39,929 bases of DNA from an uncultured Prevotellaceae bacterium (GTDB lineage: Bacteria; Bacteroidota; Bacteroidia; Bacteroidales; Bacteroidaceae). This document shows, piece after piece, positions 17,201 through 25,172 of the stretch. Position 1 is the first letter of the stretch. Each line of letters starts with the position of its first letter. The notes under the pieces were generated by a model, which worked only from the letters and a program-made list of their open reading frames with translations, searched no databases and had not been told where the DNA came from. The translations under genes were made by a program, and so were the position numbers. The stretch spans positions 1-39,929 of the forward strand of contig CACXFT010000029.1 of the NCBI GenBank assembly GCA_902767045.1, written 5' to 3'.

Positions 17201-17834
17201 AAATGCGGAAGTCGGCAATCATGGCACCTTTCAGATAGGCATCGCCCTGGTAACAGCTTCGACCTAAGTAGTTTTGCACGTTGGCACCGATGGAGCCGGG
17301 GAAAAGGGTGACCTTTCCGGAAGTGGAGCTACCATTCACGGTGAGCATGCCGCGGTCGTTGCGCTGTGTGTAGATGATGGTGTTCCAGCGCCCTTTCTCA
17401 AGAGCTTTGGATGATGTCAGGCTTATTTCGCCTGTGTGGTCGGTAGTGGTGATGGCGAAGCGCGCATCCTTAGCACTGAAGAATTGGTAGCCCTCGGTTG
17501 CCGACTTGCCAAAGCACCAGACAAAATTGCCTGCCTCGGAGAGGTCGGCATCGGCAGGAATGAACACGGTGGCAGATATGGTGTAGTTGCCGTTGATGCC
17601 ATCAAGGAACTCACCAATGGAAGCAGGAAATTCGAAATAGCCATTGTTGGCGCCAAGGTCGAGCACCTGAGTGCCGGCATAGGGGATAATGGCCGCACTG
17701 CCATGAAGGGTTCCGGGATGGGTGCCGCTTTCGTCGGTGGTGGAGTGAAAGCAGTATTGAATCATCGTGTCGTCGGCATGGGAAACGCTGCCAGCGAAAA
17801 AGACGACAAAAAGAAAGAGGAAAAGTCTATTCAT
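14286..17834 (-). CDS. Secreted LamG / Ig-like / tandem GH43-type glycosidase
   Basis: This 1182-residue exported protein starts with signal peptide MNRLFLFLFVVFFAGSVSHA. A LamG-like concanavalin fold follows (about 25-235), then two Ig-like domains (about 245-415). The first five-bladed-propeller domain (about 425-690) keeps a plausible GH43 triad: D469 in LRDPHILRG, D594 in IDMDIVY and E651 in NVEGAGVF. A linker domain (about 700-805) precedes a second, clearer GH43 domain with D819 in FHADPEV, D945 in IDSDVFTDP and E997 in FREGVYVFYRNG. The C-terminus carries YTLGGIS...GIYIRRE and ends MKIVK. GH43 enzymes act on arabinan, xylan or galactan side chains; the exact substrate is not readable. 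It lies just past the terminator of the SusCD operon, with no obvious promoter of its own. Confidence 0.82.
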   Translation of the reverse strand: MNRLFLFLFVVFFAGSVSHADDTMIQYCFHSTTDESGTHPGTLHGSAAIIPYAGTQVLDLGANNGYFEFPASIGEFLDGINGNYTISATVFIPADADLSEAGNFVWCFGKSATEGYQFFSAKDARFAITTTDHTGEISLTSSKALEKGRWNTIIYTQRNDRGMLTVNGSSTSGKVTLFPGSIGANVQNYLGRSCYQGDAYLKGAMIADFRIFNYRYTSNVELAKLANELNIYADSVSLINRLEAFNPGDWSALKQDIVLPTKYGDDVRVTWTTSNPNVITDRGQITRPAAGYPIATATLTATLTTTYRNSEVVVKVEIPVGVLPEISDEESVQLDIANIRITDGHLNNLYSNVTLPTVGEEGSVLFWKSSDESWLTNDGRVLRQPEGERQQLTLTATALKGEARAQRTFDVSIHPRENYKSYLFVYFPSNNNENLYYALSSDGYNYTPINGGRAFFTADTTTVMGGLRDPHILRGNDGWFYMVNTDMKCSLGWDSNRGIVLSRSRDLIHWNNATVHFPSRFAGTTFANVDRVWAPETIYDPDAGKYMVYFSIRTTDGTAPYDKDYYCYANADFTDLEGTPEYFYDRGSATIDMDIVYSESDSLYHGFYKNEGEGGICKVTARRLTPEPGQPAGSQWSEPTRTLQQTTENVEGAGVFKLINRDSWILMYDCYSNGHYQFCSSPNLTSFTFVQNTATSGAFTPRHGTVIPITAEEEARLLEAFPVSGLTPRVERSNSKAMKTTNIDNSGSTMFLPVEPGTDLSAFDPELVPAIGTTISPVGPQDFTSGPVAYTLTSGSATTTLNVSAAVEGNPIIPDFHADPEVLFSKKTGRFYVYPTTDGFPGWGGYTFDVFSSPDMVHFSNEGTILNLQTNRDVVWSSGNAWAPCIEEKWVDGKWRYYFYFSGQNRLLSKKTLGVAVSESPTGPFKAASQPLFVASAAGQMIDSDVFTDPVSGQSYLYYGNGKLCYRLLGDDMMSVGSDEYVITPVGGTLADYAFREGVYVFYRNGLYYFLWSVDDTGATNYHVAYGTSTSPTGPIQVAANPIVIIQDPTNRIYGTGHNSILNIPGTDDWYIVYHRINKHFLNDGPGIHREVCADKLTFAADGTINRVTPTRQGIEPVVMPDVEEMITGVHAVPGTESTAVRTSYYTLGGISLGTVAPTKRGIYIRREVLSNGQVRSMKIVK
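16924..16947. repeat. 12-base tandem duplication within the GH43 gene
   Basis: The unit gtgagggtggcg occurs twice in succession (16924-16935 and 16936-16947). It encodes part of the threonine-rich ATLTATLTTTY stretch at the end of an Ig-like domain. It is in frame and probably reflects local slippage. Confidence 0.7.
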
Positions 17835-17876
17835 AAAACTTGAAATGATGAGAAGGAAATGATTGCTTGTGTTGAA

Positions 17877-17918
17877 TGAAAAATGGGGGATGCCGGGTTA
17901 GGACCCAAAGCATCCCCC
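17877..17918 (-). terminator. Terminator-like hairpin after the SusCD/FAS1 operon
   Basis: A perfect 9-base inverted repeat pairs 17910-17918 with 17885-17893 (GGGGGATGC and GCATCCCCC). The 16-base loop can form a further small GGGT/ACCC pairing. On the minus strand it is followed by ATTTTTC. It sits 28 bases beyond the second SusD stop codon and before the GH43 gene. It may stop most transcription, or attenuate it so that the GH43 gene is made at a lower level. Confidence 0.75.
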
Positions 17919-17946
17919 AAGATGGAATAGTTTGTTGCCAAAGAAA

Positions 17947-19872
17947 TTACTTGCTGAAGGGCAGATACCACCAGCTGTCGTCGGCAGGCAGGCCAGCACG
18001 CTTGGCGGCAAGCTTCTGCGAAAGCCAACGGTATCCCCAGTCGGAAGAGTAGAGCTGAGTGCCGTCGGGCATGGGACGGTTCTTGTGACGAGCCAGACGG
18101 GTGAGGTCGTTGAAACGACTTCCCTCGAAGGCCAGCTCAAGTGCATACTCGTCGCAGATGAGGTCTTCAACAGCGTTGATGGTGTCGTTGATGGTTCCCG
18201 TGGGAGTGATGCCATAGATGCTGGCAAGCTCTTGGATCTTACTGCCCACGATGGTGTCCATGGTGAACGGCTCGATAGAACCGGAGAGATAGCCCTCGGC
18301 TTTCTTACCCACATCGCCGCTACCACGACCATGTATACCATAGTTGCCACTGAAGGTGCTGCGGTAAACATCGTTGAGCACGGGAACATAGTTGCCTAAG
18401 AAGAGGTTACGACGCGTAGACTCCTTCACATAGGCACAACGCTGAAGAGCAAGCTGCGTGGTGTCGAGGTCGGCAGCATTCAAACCATCGCGGAGAATGG
18501 CAAAGGCAGCATCGGGATAGCCCATGCGGTTGATGGCCTCGGCAAGGCGCAGGAACACCGTGGCGCCACGATAGATGTTGACATTGGCAGCCATATACTT
18601 GCGAATCATCGAGAACTCGTTCTGAGACTTTGACGACTTGGTGTTGTTCACCGTTACATAGCGGCGAAGGTCGCCCACCTCGGCGGCAATCATACGCTGG
18701 GTGGTGGAAGACTGGAAGTAGAGCACCTGCTTGTTGCACAGATCGAGATAAGCCTGAGAGGGATCAACCTCACGCTCCTCTAAATACTGGTCGTTACCGA
18801 CAGAGCTGATGAGTGTGTCTTCGTTGAATTCGGAAGTGTAATAGTCGAAGCCAAACAAAGCGGGCAGCTCGGATGTGGTACCGTATGTTTTGTTGGCAGC
18901 ACCGGGAACGTATGTGATCTGTTCGCCCCGCAGCCCTGAAGTAACACTATACATGGAAGTACCTGATATCCAGAAATTCCAAGACCAGTCATCGCCCCTT
19001 GGTCTGTAACCCGAACCGAAGTTAGGAATTTCACGCAAGCGTTCTGCGGGAAGCACACTGGTTGAAACGCCCATATCGGCGGCATGCAGCCGATAGCGAT
19101 AGATGTACTTGAAGTAAGCATCGGCAGCTTTTTCAAACTGGCCGGTCTCTAAGTACAGGTCGCCCAGCACAAGGTTGACGGGGAACATGAGCTGGCTGGA
19201 AATAATCGTCTTCTGACCGCCGAAGTTCTGCTGACCACCATTGATGTCGGTGTCGCCTACGCGGTAGTAGGGCAGTGCGGCATCGCGATAGTGAATGAGG
19301 TCGGGTTCAAGAATAGCCAGTATTTCATCGAGTCCCTTCCAGTTGGCCGGCAGCTTATACTCGTCGGCATTGGCCTGCGAGATGCTGGTGATGGGTTCTG
19401 TAACGAAAGGCACCTTGCCATAGGTTTTGCAGAGCTGCATGTAGGCCCAGGCACGGATGGAGTGAGCCTGTGCAATTTCGGGAATGGCAACCTTGTAACC
19501 CTGCGTGGTGAGCGTAGAGTCGCGGTGCATGATGTAGTAGTTACAGTTGTTGATGATGCGGTAGTAGAGGTAGGCCGAATCGTACTTGTTGGTGATGTCG
19601 GCGGTGAAGTTGGCAAGCTCTTTCAAGTCTTCCTGGGTGTATTGGTTCACTTGGGTGAGATCGCCGCGCATCTCGTTCACCAGCACATATTGGTCGATAG
19701 ACTGCTGCACAGCCTTCAGAATGCCGAGTGTGAAGAACATGGAGTCGGTTTTCTGATCGAGTGCGGGGTCGTAGGCCAAACGGTTCGACTTAGTTTCGAG
19801 ATAGTCCTCACAGGAGGTCATACCAAAGAAGATACCGCAAAGCGCAGCAAAAATTAATATATTCTTTTTCAT
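17947..19872 (-). CDS. SusD/RagB-family outer-membrane lipoprotein (second pair)
   Basis: This 641-residue lipoprotein has the signal MKKNILIFAALCGIFFGMTS and lipobox cysteine C21, followed by acidic residues (CEDYLE), as expected for surface export in Bacteroidota. SusD proteins form the hinged lid of a SusC transporter and bind the incoming ligand. The N-terminal helical TPR-like region shows YYRIINNCNYYI, and AHSIRAWAYMQLCKTYG is a standard SusD motif. The C-terminal part ends with LAFEGSRFNDLTRLARHKN, the SusD-type E-G-R-F motif that also occurs in the first SusD. It begins 13 bases after the second SusC and is the last gene of the operon, before the hairpin. The ligand is unknown. Confidence 0.94.
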   Translation of the reverse strand: MKKNILIFAALCGIFFGMTSCEDYLETKSNRLAYDPALDQKTDSMFFTLGILKAVQQSIDQYVLVNEMRGDLTQVNQYTQEDLKELANFTADITNKYDSAYLYYRIINNCNYYIMHRDSTLTTQGYKVAIPEIAQAHSIRAWAYMQLCKTYGKVPFVTEPITSISQANADEYKLPANWKGLDEILAILEPDLIHYRDAALPYYRVGDTDINGGQQNFGGQKTIISSQLMFPVNLVLGDLYLETGQFEKAADAYFKYIYRYRLHAADMGVSTSVLPAERLREIPNFGSGYRPRGDDWSWNFWISGTSMYSVTSGLRGEQITYVPGAANKTYGTTSELPALFGFDYYTSEFNEDTLISSVGNDQYLEEREVDPSQAYLDLCNKQVLYFQSSTTQRMIAAEVGDLRRYVTVNNTKSSKSQNEFSMIRKYMAANVNIYRGATVFLRLAEAINRMGYPDAAFAILRDGLNAADLDTTQLALQRCAYVKESTRRNLFLGNYVPVLNDVYRSTFSGNYGIHGRGSGDVGKKAEGYLSGSIEPFTMDTIVGSKIQELASIYGITPTGTINDTINAVEDLICDEYALELAFEGSRFNDLTRLARHKNRPMPDGTQLYSSDWGYRWLSQKLAAKRAGLPADDSWWYLPFSK

Positions 19873-19885
19873 CGTTGTGAGTTCT

Positions 19886-22800
19886 TTAAAGATTGATTCT
19901 TAATCCAAAGGTGAATGAACGGCTCAGAGCCACGTTGCCCGGGTCGATGCCCTGATAGAGCACAGCGTTAGAAGCCGAGAACTCGGGGTCGCTTCCCAGG
20001 TAGTGGGTAACGGTGAAGAGGTTGTTAGCTTCGGCCCACACAGAGAGTCCCTGCAGCCAGGAAAGTGCGAGGGGCACCTTGTAGGTGAGTCGCAGCGTTT
20101 TCAGGCGCAGATAGCTACCATCTTCAATCCAGCGGTCGCTGAAGCGAGCATTGCCGGCAGGGTCTCCGTAGAGAATGCGGGGAATGTCGGTTTGCTGTCC
20201 CTCCACATGCCAGCGGTTCAGCATGGCTGTGGTCTGGTTGTAGAAGTTGCTACCCGATTCGAGGAGCGAGCGCTGATAGTTGAACACGTCGTTGCCGAGT
20301 GAATAGTTGAAGCCCACATAGAGTGAGAAGTTCTTCCACATCAGGTTGGCGAAGAAGTTACCATAGATATCGGGGTTGGGGTCGCCGATGATGGTCTTGT
20401 CGCTCTCATCGATGAAACCATCGCCGTTGAGGTCTACAAAGCGCATGTCGCCGGCCATGAAGGGAATGGCATCACCTGCAGCGTTGCGACGATACAGGTA
20501 GTCAACTCCGTTGTGAGCAGTGGAAGCAGCGTTGTTGTCTTTAAACACACCATTGGTTTTGTAACCATAGAACACACCCACAGGCTGACCCACGATGGTG
20601 GCCACGTTGTTGGTGCCATATATAGAAGAGGTGTAGCCCTGAGCGTTGGCAACGAAAGAGCCATCGGCTGCCATTGTTCCGCCGTTCAAGAACACTTTGT
20701 CGTCGGCATTGGGCAGCGACTTCACCTCGTTCTTGTAGTGACCAACGCTGGCACCAACCTCAAGGTTCCAGTTCTTGCTGACGATGGGCTTACCGGTGAT
20801 GGTGAGCTCGTAGCCCTGGTTCTGCAGCTTGCCGCCATTGCTCCAGTAGTTGTTGATACCGGCCACGGGGTTCTCGAAGCTCTTCAGGGTGAGCAGGTTA
20901 TCGGTGGTGTGGATGTAGTAGTCGAAGTCTACGCCCAAACGGTTGTCGAGGAAATAGCCCTTAAAGCCCACATTGAACTTGCGGGTCTCTTCCCACTGAA
21001 TCTTATCGTTACCGATGTTGTCGAGCTGAGCGGCAGTAGCGTTGTTCAGATACTTCAGGGCACTGAACGAGGTGCGCGAAGCCATGATGTTGATATCATC
21101 GTTACCGGCAATCTCGTAACCGCCACGGAGCATGAAGTAGTTGATGCCCGTGTTCTTGGGGAACCAACGTTCGTTGGTGATATTCCATCCCAACTGAAGG
21201 CTGGGGAAGAAAGCCCAGCGCACGCCACCCATTTTCATGGCATCTGCCTCTTTACCGAAACGGCTGTTGCTTTCGAGAGAAGCAGAAAGCTTGGCATAGT
21301 AGCGGTTCATGTAGTTGTAGTCGACGTTTGCATACCAGGTGATAGACTTCCACTCGTCGTCGAAGCCAGTAGTCTGCCTCTGCTGCATGCCGGTAGAAAT
21401 GTTCGGCTGCTTGTCGTTACCACCCTCGGTGTGCATACCCTGCGGCTGGTTGTCGTCGAACTCGAACTGGAGGTATCGCATACCACCGAACACATCGAGA
21501 GAATGACGACCGAACTTCTTGGTGTACTGCAGATAGGTGTCGCTGGTGATGCTCACCTCTTTAGAGAACATAGACATGGCCAGGTCGTTGACGAGAGCCA
21601 CGCTGGGGATAAGGAACTTAGGCATGCCTCCTACCGGGCGGTAGTAACGCTGAGAAACACGGTTGAGCAGATAGCTGAAGGTTTCGTTGAGCACAAGACT
21701 CTTGCTGTATTCATAGCGAGAAGCGATGGCAGCATAGAACTCAGTGTTCTCTACTCGGTTTTTGTTGATTCCCTCGCCATTGGCAAGCAGAGCAGTGGGG
21801 TTACCCAATGTGAGCGTTGCATCGTTGAGGGGTGCCAGGAAGTCGTCTGCATCGGAAAGTGTTGCTGACAGCACACCATTATCATAATAGGTGTGGGGGT
21901 TCAGGAACGGCGACTTGATGAGCGACAGGAAAGTGGGCGATGCGATAGGGCTTGAAGAAATATCTTCGGGAGCTCCATTGTCGAACACATCACGGTTCAC
22001 CTTCGAGAACGACATGTCGAAACGTGTTTTCCATTCCGGAAGAATGGTGATGTCGGTGTTGAAGCGCACGTTCAAACGGTTGTAGTCGTTGCGTTTGGCA
22101 GTGCTCTCACCCAATGAGTAACCCAGCGAGAGGTTATACATACCGATGTCGTCACCACCTTGTACATTGATGTTATAGTTCTGCACCAGTGCATTGCGGT
22201 AAACCTCGTCTTTCCAGTTGGTGTCTTGTCCGAAATACTTATAGCGATAGATGTCGCGTTCGGGGTTGAGGAACTGGAACTTCACATCGTTGCTGTAGTA
22301 AGTGCCGATGTTGGGATAGGTTCCGAGCATTTCAGAAGCATAGAGGCGATACTGATTGGCGTTCATCACATCAATCATCTTGGGCTGCAACACCACACCC
22401 AAGCCAACATTGGCATCGATGCGGGTAGCCATGCTACGGCCGCGTTTAGTGGTGATGAGGATCACACCGTTGGCACCCTTGGCACCATAGATAGAGGTTC
22501 CGTTCTTGAGAATCTGCACGTTGTCGATATCCTCGGGGTTGAGGTTGAGCAGCAGGTCGTTGTAGTCGCCATAGTGCAGGCCGGTGCGAGTCTGCTGCAT
22601 ATCACGTATGATGCCGTCTATCACAATAAGCGGCTGTGCATTGGCATTCAGCGAATTGAGACCACGAATGAACATGGCCGAACCATAGCCCGGGCCACCC
22701 GAACGACTGATGGCGCGAACGTCGGCACCGAGCTGGTTCTCGATGTCGGTGCTCACGTTAGTGGATGTGGTGTTGAGCAGCTCGGCACCCTTGATGGCAC

Positions 22801-23239
22801 GCACATCACTCTGCTTTCCGTACATGGCTCCGAACTTGTCGGAAATCATGGTCACCTTCAACCCATCGTTCTTACCGATGGCCACATGCTGGCTCAGGTA
22901 TTGGGCTGTGTGGAAGTACAGTGCGGTGGCGAATGTGGGCACCTTGATGGTGAACTCACCTTCACCATTGGTCATGGCTGCAAAACGGTTATCGTTGAGC
23001 GTCTGGATTTGCACACCGGCCAAGGGAGCCTTGGTAACGGCATCAACAACCACGCCCTTGACTTCCATCATGGGGTATTGCGGAGCCTTGCTCACAGGCT
23101 TTTTCTTCTCTACAGTAGCAGTGTCTTGCTGCACAGCTCCGGGAGCATAGACAATCTCGTCATCGTCTTGGGCATACGCCGACGTGGAGATGCCGAAAGC
23201 CAAAAGCAGGCTGAGATAAAGAATATTATGCTTTTTCAT
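19886..23239 (-). CDS. SusC/RagA-family TonB-linked outer-membrane transporter (second pair)
   Basis: This 1117-residue TonB-dependent transporter has signal peptide MKKHNILYLSLLLAFGISTS ending near AYA. A charged linker of about 40 residues precedes a carboxypeptidase-regulatory-like domain (VKGVVVDAVTKAPLAGVQIQ). The plug domain contains MFIRGLNSLNANAQPLIVID and GTSIYGAKGANGVILITTKR. A long 22-stranded barrel region follows, ending in FTFGLRINL. The usual KDAS-type plug motif appears here as KNGTSIYG, with asparagine for aspartate. It would import oligosaccharides or glycopeptides with its SusD partner, driven by TonB. It follows the third FAS1 lipoprotein by 25 bases and precedes SusD by 13. 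It is clearly different from the first SusC in sequence, so the pair is not a recent duplication. Confidence 0.95.
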   Translation of the reverse strand: MKKHNILYLSLLLAFGISTSAYAQDDDEIVYAPGAVQQDTATVEKKKPVSKAPQYPMMEVKGVVVDAVTKAPLAGVQIQTLNDNRFAAMTNGEGEFTIKVPTFATALYFHTAQYLSQHVAIGKNDGLKVTMISDKFGAMYGKQSDVRAIKGAELLNTTSTNVSTDIENQLGADVRAISRSGGPGYGSAMFIRGLNSLNANAQPLIVIDGIIRDMQQTRTGLHYGDYNDLLLNLNPEDIDNVQILKNGTSIYGAKGANGVILITTKRGRSMATRIDANVGLGVVLQPKMIDVMNANQYRLYASEMLGTYPNIGTYYSNDVKFQFLNPERDIYRYKYFGQDTNWKDEVYRNALVQNYNINVQGGDDIGMYNLSLGYSLGESTAKRNDYNRLNVRFNTDITILPEWKTRFDMSFSKVNRDVFDNGAPEDISSSPIASPTFLSLIKSPFLNPHTYYDNGVLSATLSDADDFLAPLNDATLTLGNPTALLANGEGINKNRVENTEFYAAIASRYEYSKSLVLNETFSYLLNRVSQRYYRPVGGMPKFLIPSVALVNDLAMSMFSKEVSITSDTYLQYTKKFGRHSLDVFGGMRYLQFEFDDNQPQGMHTEGGNDKQPNISTGMQQRQTTGFDDEWKSITWYANVDYNYMNRYYAKLSASLESNSRFGKEADAMKMGGVRWAFFPSLQLGWNITNERWFPKNTGINYFMLRGGYEIAGNDDINIMASRTSFSALKYLNNATAAQLDNIGNDKIQWEETRKFNVGFKGYFLDNRLGVDFDYYIHTTDNLLTLKSFENPVAGINNYWSNGGKLQNQGYELTITGKPIVSKNWNLEVGASVGHYKNEVKSLPNADDKVFLNGGTMAADGSFVANAQGYTSSIYGTNNVATIVGQPVGVFYGYKTNGVFKDNNAASTAHNGVDYLYRRNAAGDAIPFMAGDMRFVDLNGDGFIDESDKTIIGDPNPDIYGNFFANLMWKNFSLYVGFNYSLGNDVFNYQRSLLESGSNFYNQTTAMLNRWHVEGQQTDIPRILYGDPAGNARFSDRWIEDGSYLRLKTLRLTYKVPLALSWLQGLSVWAEANNLFTVTHYLGSDPEFSASNAVLYQGIDPGNVALSRSFTFGLRINL

Positions 23240-23264
23240 TTGATACTACTTTTAAAAATACGAC

Positions 23265-25154
23265 TTAATGTGTAGCAAAATACTGATACTCTGGACGTGC
23301 CTCCTTCATGTATTCGGGATGAGCCTTCAGATACTCTTGCAGTTCACGCGGCACAAGCAGGATGCAGTCGAGACGGACTTCAGAGTCGCAGGAAACGCTC
23401 TTCCCGTTTTTATAACCAGTGGTTCGGGCCTGAATATGGAGCGAAGGTCTGCAAATGTTACCCACTGCATAGCTATCCAAACCATAGTAGCAGACGGGGA
23501 ACTTGTGATAACCGAGCAGGAGGGTATCGATGACACCGGCCTCCGACACCTTGGTGCGTTCACGAGTAGACGGGGTGGAGCCATCGGCGTTGAGCAGATT
23601 GTCCAAACCTGTGCGTGTGCGCTTGCCGTCTTTGAACGTGGTTGTACCATTGAGCTTACCATCTGCTTTGTGATAGCTCACCGTTGTTTGCAAACCATAG
23701 GGAAGCACGTCTTCGTCGCTGCCGCCGGCATTCTTGATGTTGCTGGGAATGGTTACGGCATAGATGGCATACTCTGTTGACATCACAAAAGGCAGGTAAA
23801 CGTCAAAGATGGGTGCCGTTCCTGAGGCACTGGAGATGATGGCATAACGACCGTTGGAAACCGAACCCTTGATATTCTCGTTCTTGTTCACATTGGTAAC
23901 ACCATCGGTGACAATATCGTATTCGCTGCCCACAATGATATTCTGGTTCACTTCGGCCTCAATCTTGATGATGGGAGCCCAGCCATTCCAGGGGCGCAGG
24001 TTCAGGTTGTCGGTAATCCATAGGCTGCCATTACTCTTGTCGTAGCGTTTGGCACCTTCGAAGAGGTAGTCGGCATCTTCCTTATAAAGCACTTCGCAGT
24101 AAGAAGAAACCAAAGAGTCTTTCTCGCCGAACTCATTGCCGGGCTGGAAGTCAACAAGCTTCTTGTTCAGATAGCTTTTATTGTTGAAGATGAGGTTGCG
24201 CATCATCTGACTCTGAACAGCCAGCTCTTTGAGCGAGTCGGCATTGAACTTGATGGTATCCATGGTTGCCGACATACGAGCCGTTTCAGAACAATCGTCG
24301 AATACGATGTCGCTCACATAGTTGAAATAGTTGCCAATGCTTTCCTTCCCGCCGTTCCAAGCGTTGTCGGTGGGAACAATCATGGTGTAGCTGCTATCCT
24401 CGCGAGCAATGTAGTTGCCACCGCCATTGAGTATGGTTCTTCCGTTGAAAGCCTGATAATCACCATACAGCGAGTTGGTCTTCCGGAAGATAGAGTCGAG
24501 GTAGGTGATTTGCCCGTCTTGAATAGGTCCTACAACCGAGGCACTGGGCACGAACACGCTGTCGTCGAAAGAATGGAAATAGTCGCTGAAAGCACCGATG
24601 GGACCCGAGTGGGTGTTCAGGCTCTCAAAGATATTCTGCAGATAGGGGATATGGCTCGACATGGTGTGGAGCACACCGTTGCTGCTGCCGATATTGGCCT
24701 GGGCAACAGGGATGTTGTCCATGGTGAATGTACCATTTTCTTGTTTGAAGGAGAGCACCTTCTTGCTGAGCATGAACACATCTTCGTCGAGGTCGCCGGT
24801 GGCCACAAAGTTGCTTCGTGCGATGTGGTTCTTCACAAACTCCTCGCGCAGGGTGTCGATGGTGAGACGGTTCAGGCTGTCGAAGTTCAGCTCGTCGTTG
24901 GTAGGAGCCCAAACGGTGAACGACTGCGAGGTGGAAAGCAACGAATCGTATCCAACCTTCTCCAGCAGTGTGGCAAAGTTAGACAGTTCGGGATGCTTGG
25001 TCTTGATATTCTCCCAGAGGGTGATGTTCGACTCACCGAGCGACGGCGCAGCCTCGTAGTGGTCGTCCCAGTCCTGGCAGGCGGCGGTGAAGGCTCCCGT
25101 GCAAACGAGAGCCATCGCAGCCATGGCGTTTCTATATATCATTTTCCTTTTCAT
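23265..25154 (-). CDS. Fasciclin (FAS1) domain lipoprotein with C-terminal beta-sandwich
   Basis: This 629-residue lipoprotein has a signal ending TGAFTAAC, with lipidated cysteine near residue 26 followed by QDWDD, an acidic surface-export context. A FAS1 domain occupies about 55-170: FATLLEKVGYDSLLS, then SFTVWAPTNDEL, then GVLHTMSSHIPYL. A second, divergent FAS1 domain follows (about 185-350), with YTMIVPTDNAW. The C-terminal 230 residues are beta-rich and end in EVRLDCILLVPREL, resembling the last strand of jelly-roll carbohydrate-binding modules. FAS1 domains mediate adhesion in many organisms. Placed immediately before SusC, it probably acts as a surface glycan- or glycoprotein-binding protein. 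The ligand is unknown. The ATG at 25142 is a less likely alternative start. Confidence 0.85.
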   Translation of the reverse strand: MKRKMIYRNAMAAMALVCTGAFTAACQDWDDHYEAAPSLGESNITLWENIKTKHPELSNFATLLEKVGYDSLLSTSQSFTVWAPTNDELNFDSLNRLTIDTLREEFVKNHIARSNFVATGDLDEDVFMLSKKVLSFKQENGTFTMDNIPVAQANIGSSNGVLHTMSSHIPYLQNIFESLNTHSGPIGAFSDYFHSFDDSVFVPSASVVGPIQDGQITYLDSIFRKTNSLYGDYQAFNGRTILNGGGNYIAREDSSYTMIVPTDNAWNGGKESIGNYFNYVSDIVFDDCSETARMSATMDTIKFNADSLKELAVQSQMMRNLIFNNKSYLNKKLVDFQPGNEFGEKDSLVSSYCEVLYKEDADYLFEGAKRYDKSNGSLWITDNLNLRPWNGWAPIIKIEAEVNQNIIVGSEYDIVTDGVTNVNKNENIKGSVSNGRYAIISSASGTAPIFDVYLPFVMSTEYAIYAVTIPSNIKNAGGSDEDVLPYGLQTTVSYHKADGKLNGTTTFKDGKRTRTGLDNLLNADGSTPSTRERTKVSEAGVIDTLLLGYHKFPVCYYGLDSYAVGNICRPSLHIQARTTGYKNGKSVSCDSEVRLDCILLVPRELQEYLKAHPEYMKEARPEYQYFATH

Positions 25155-25172
25155 ATTGCTTGCGGTTTAAAA

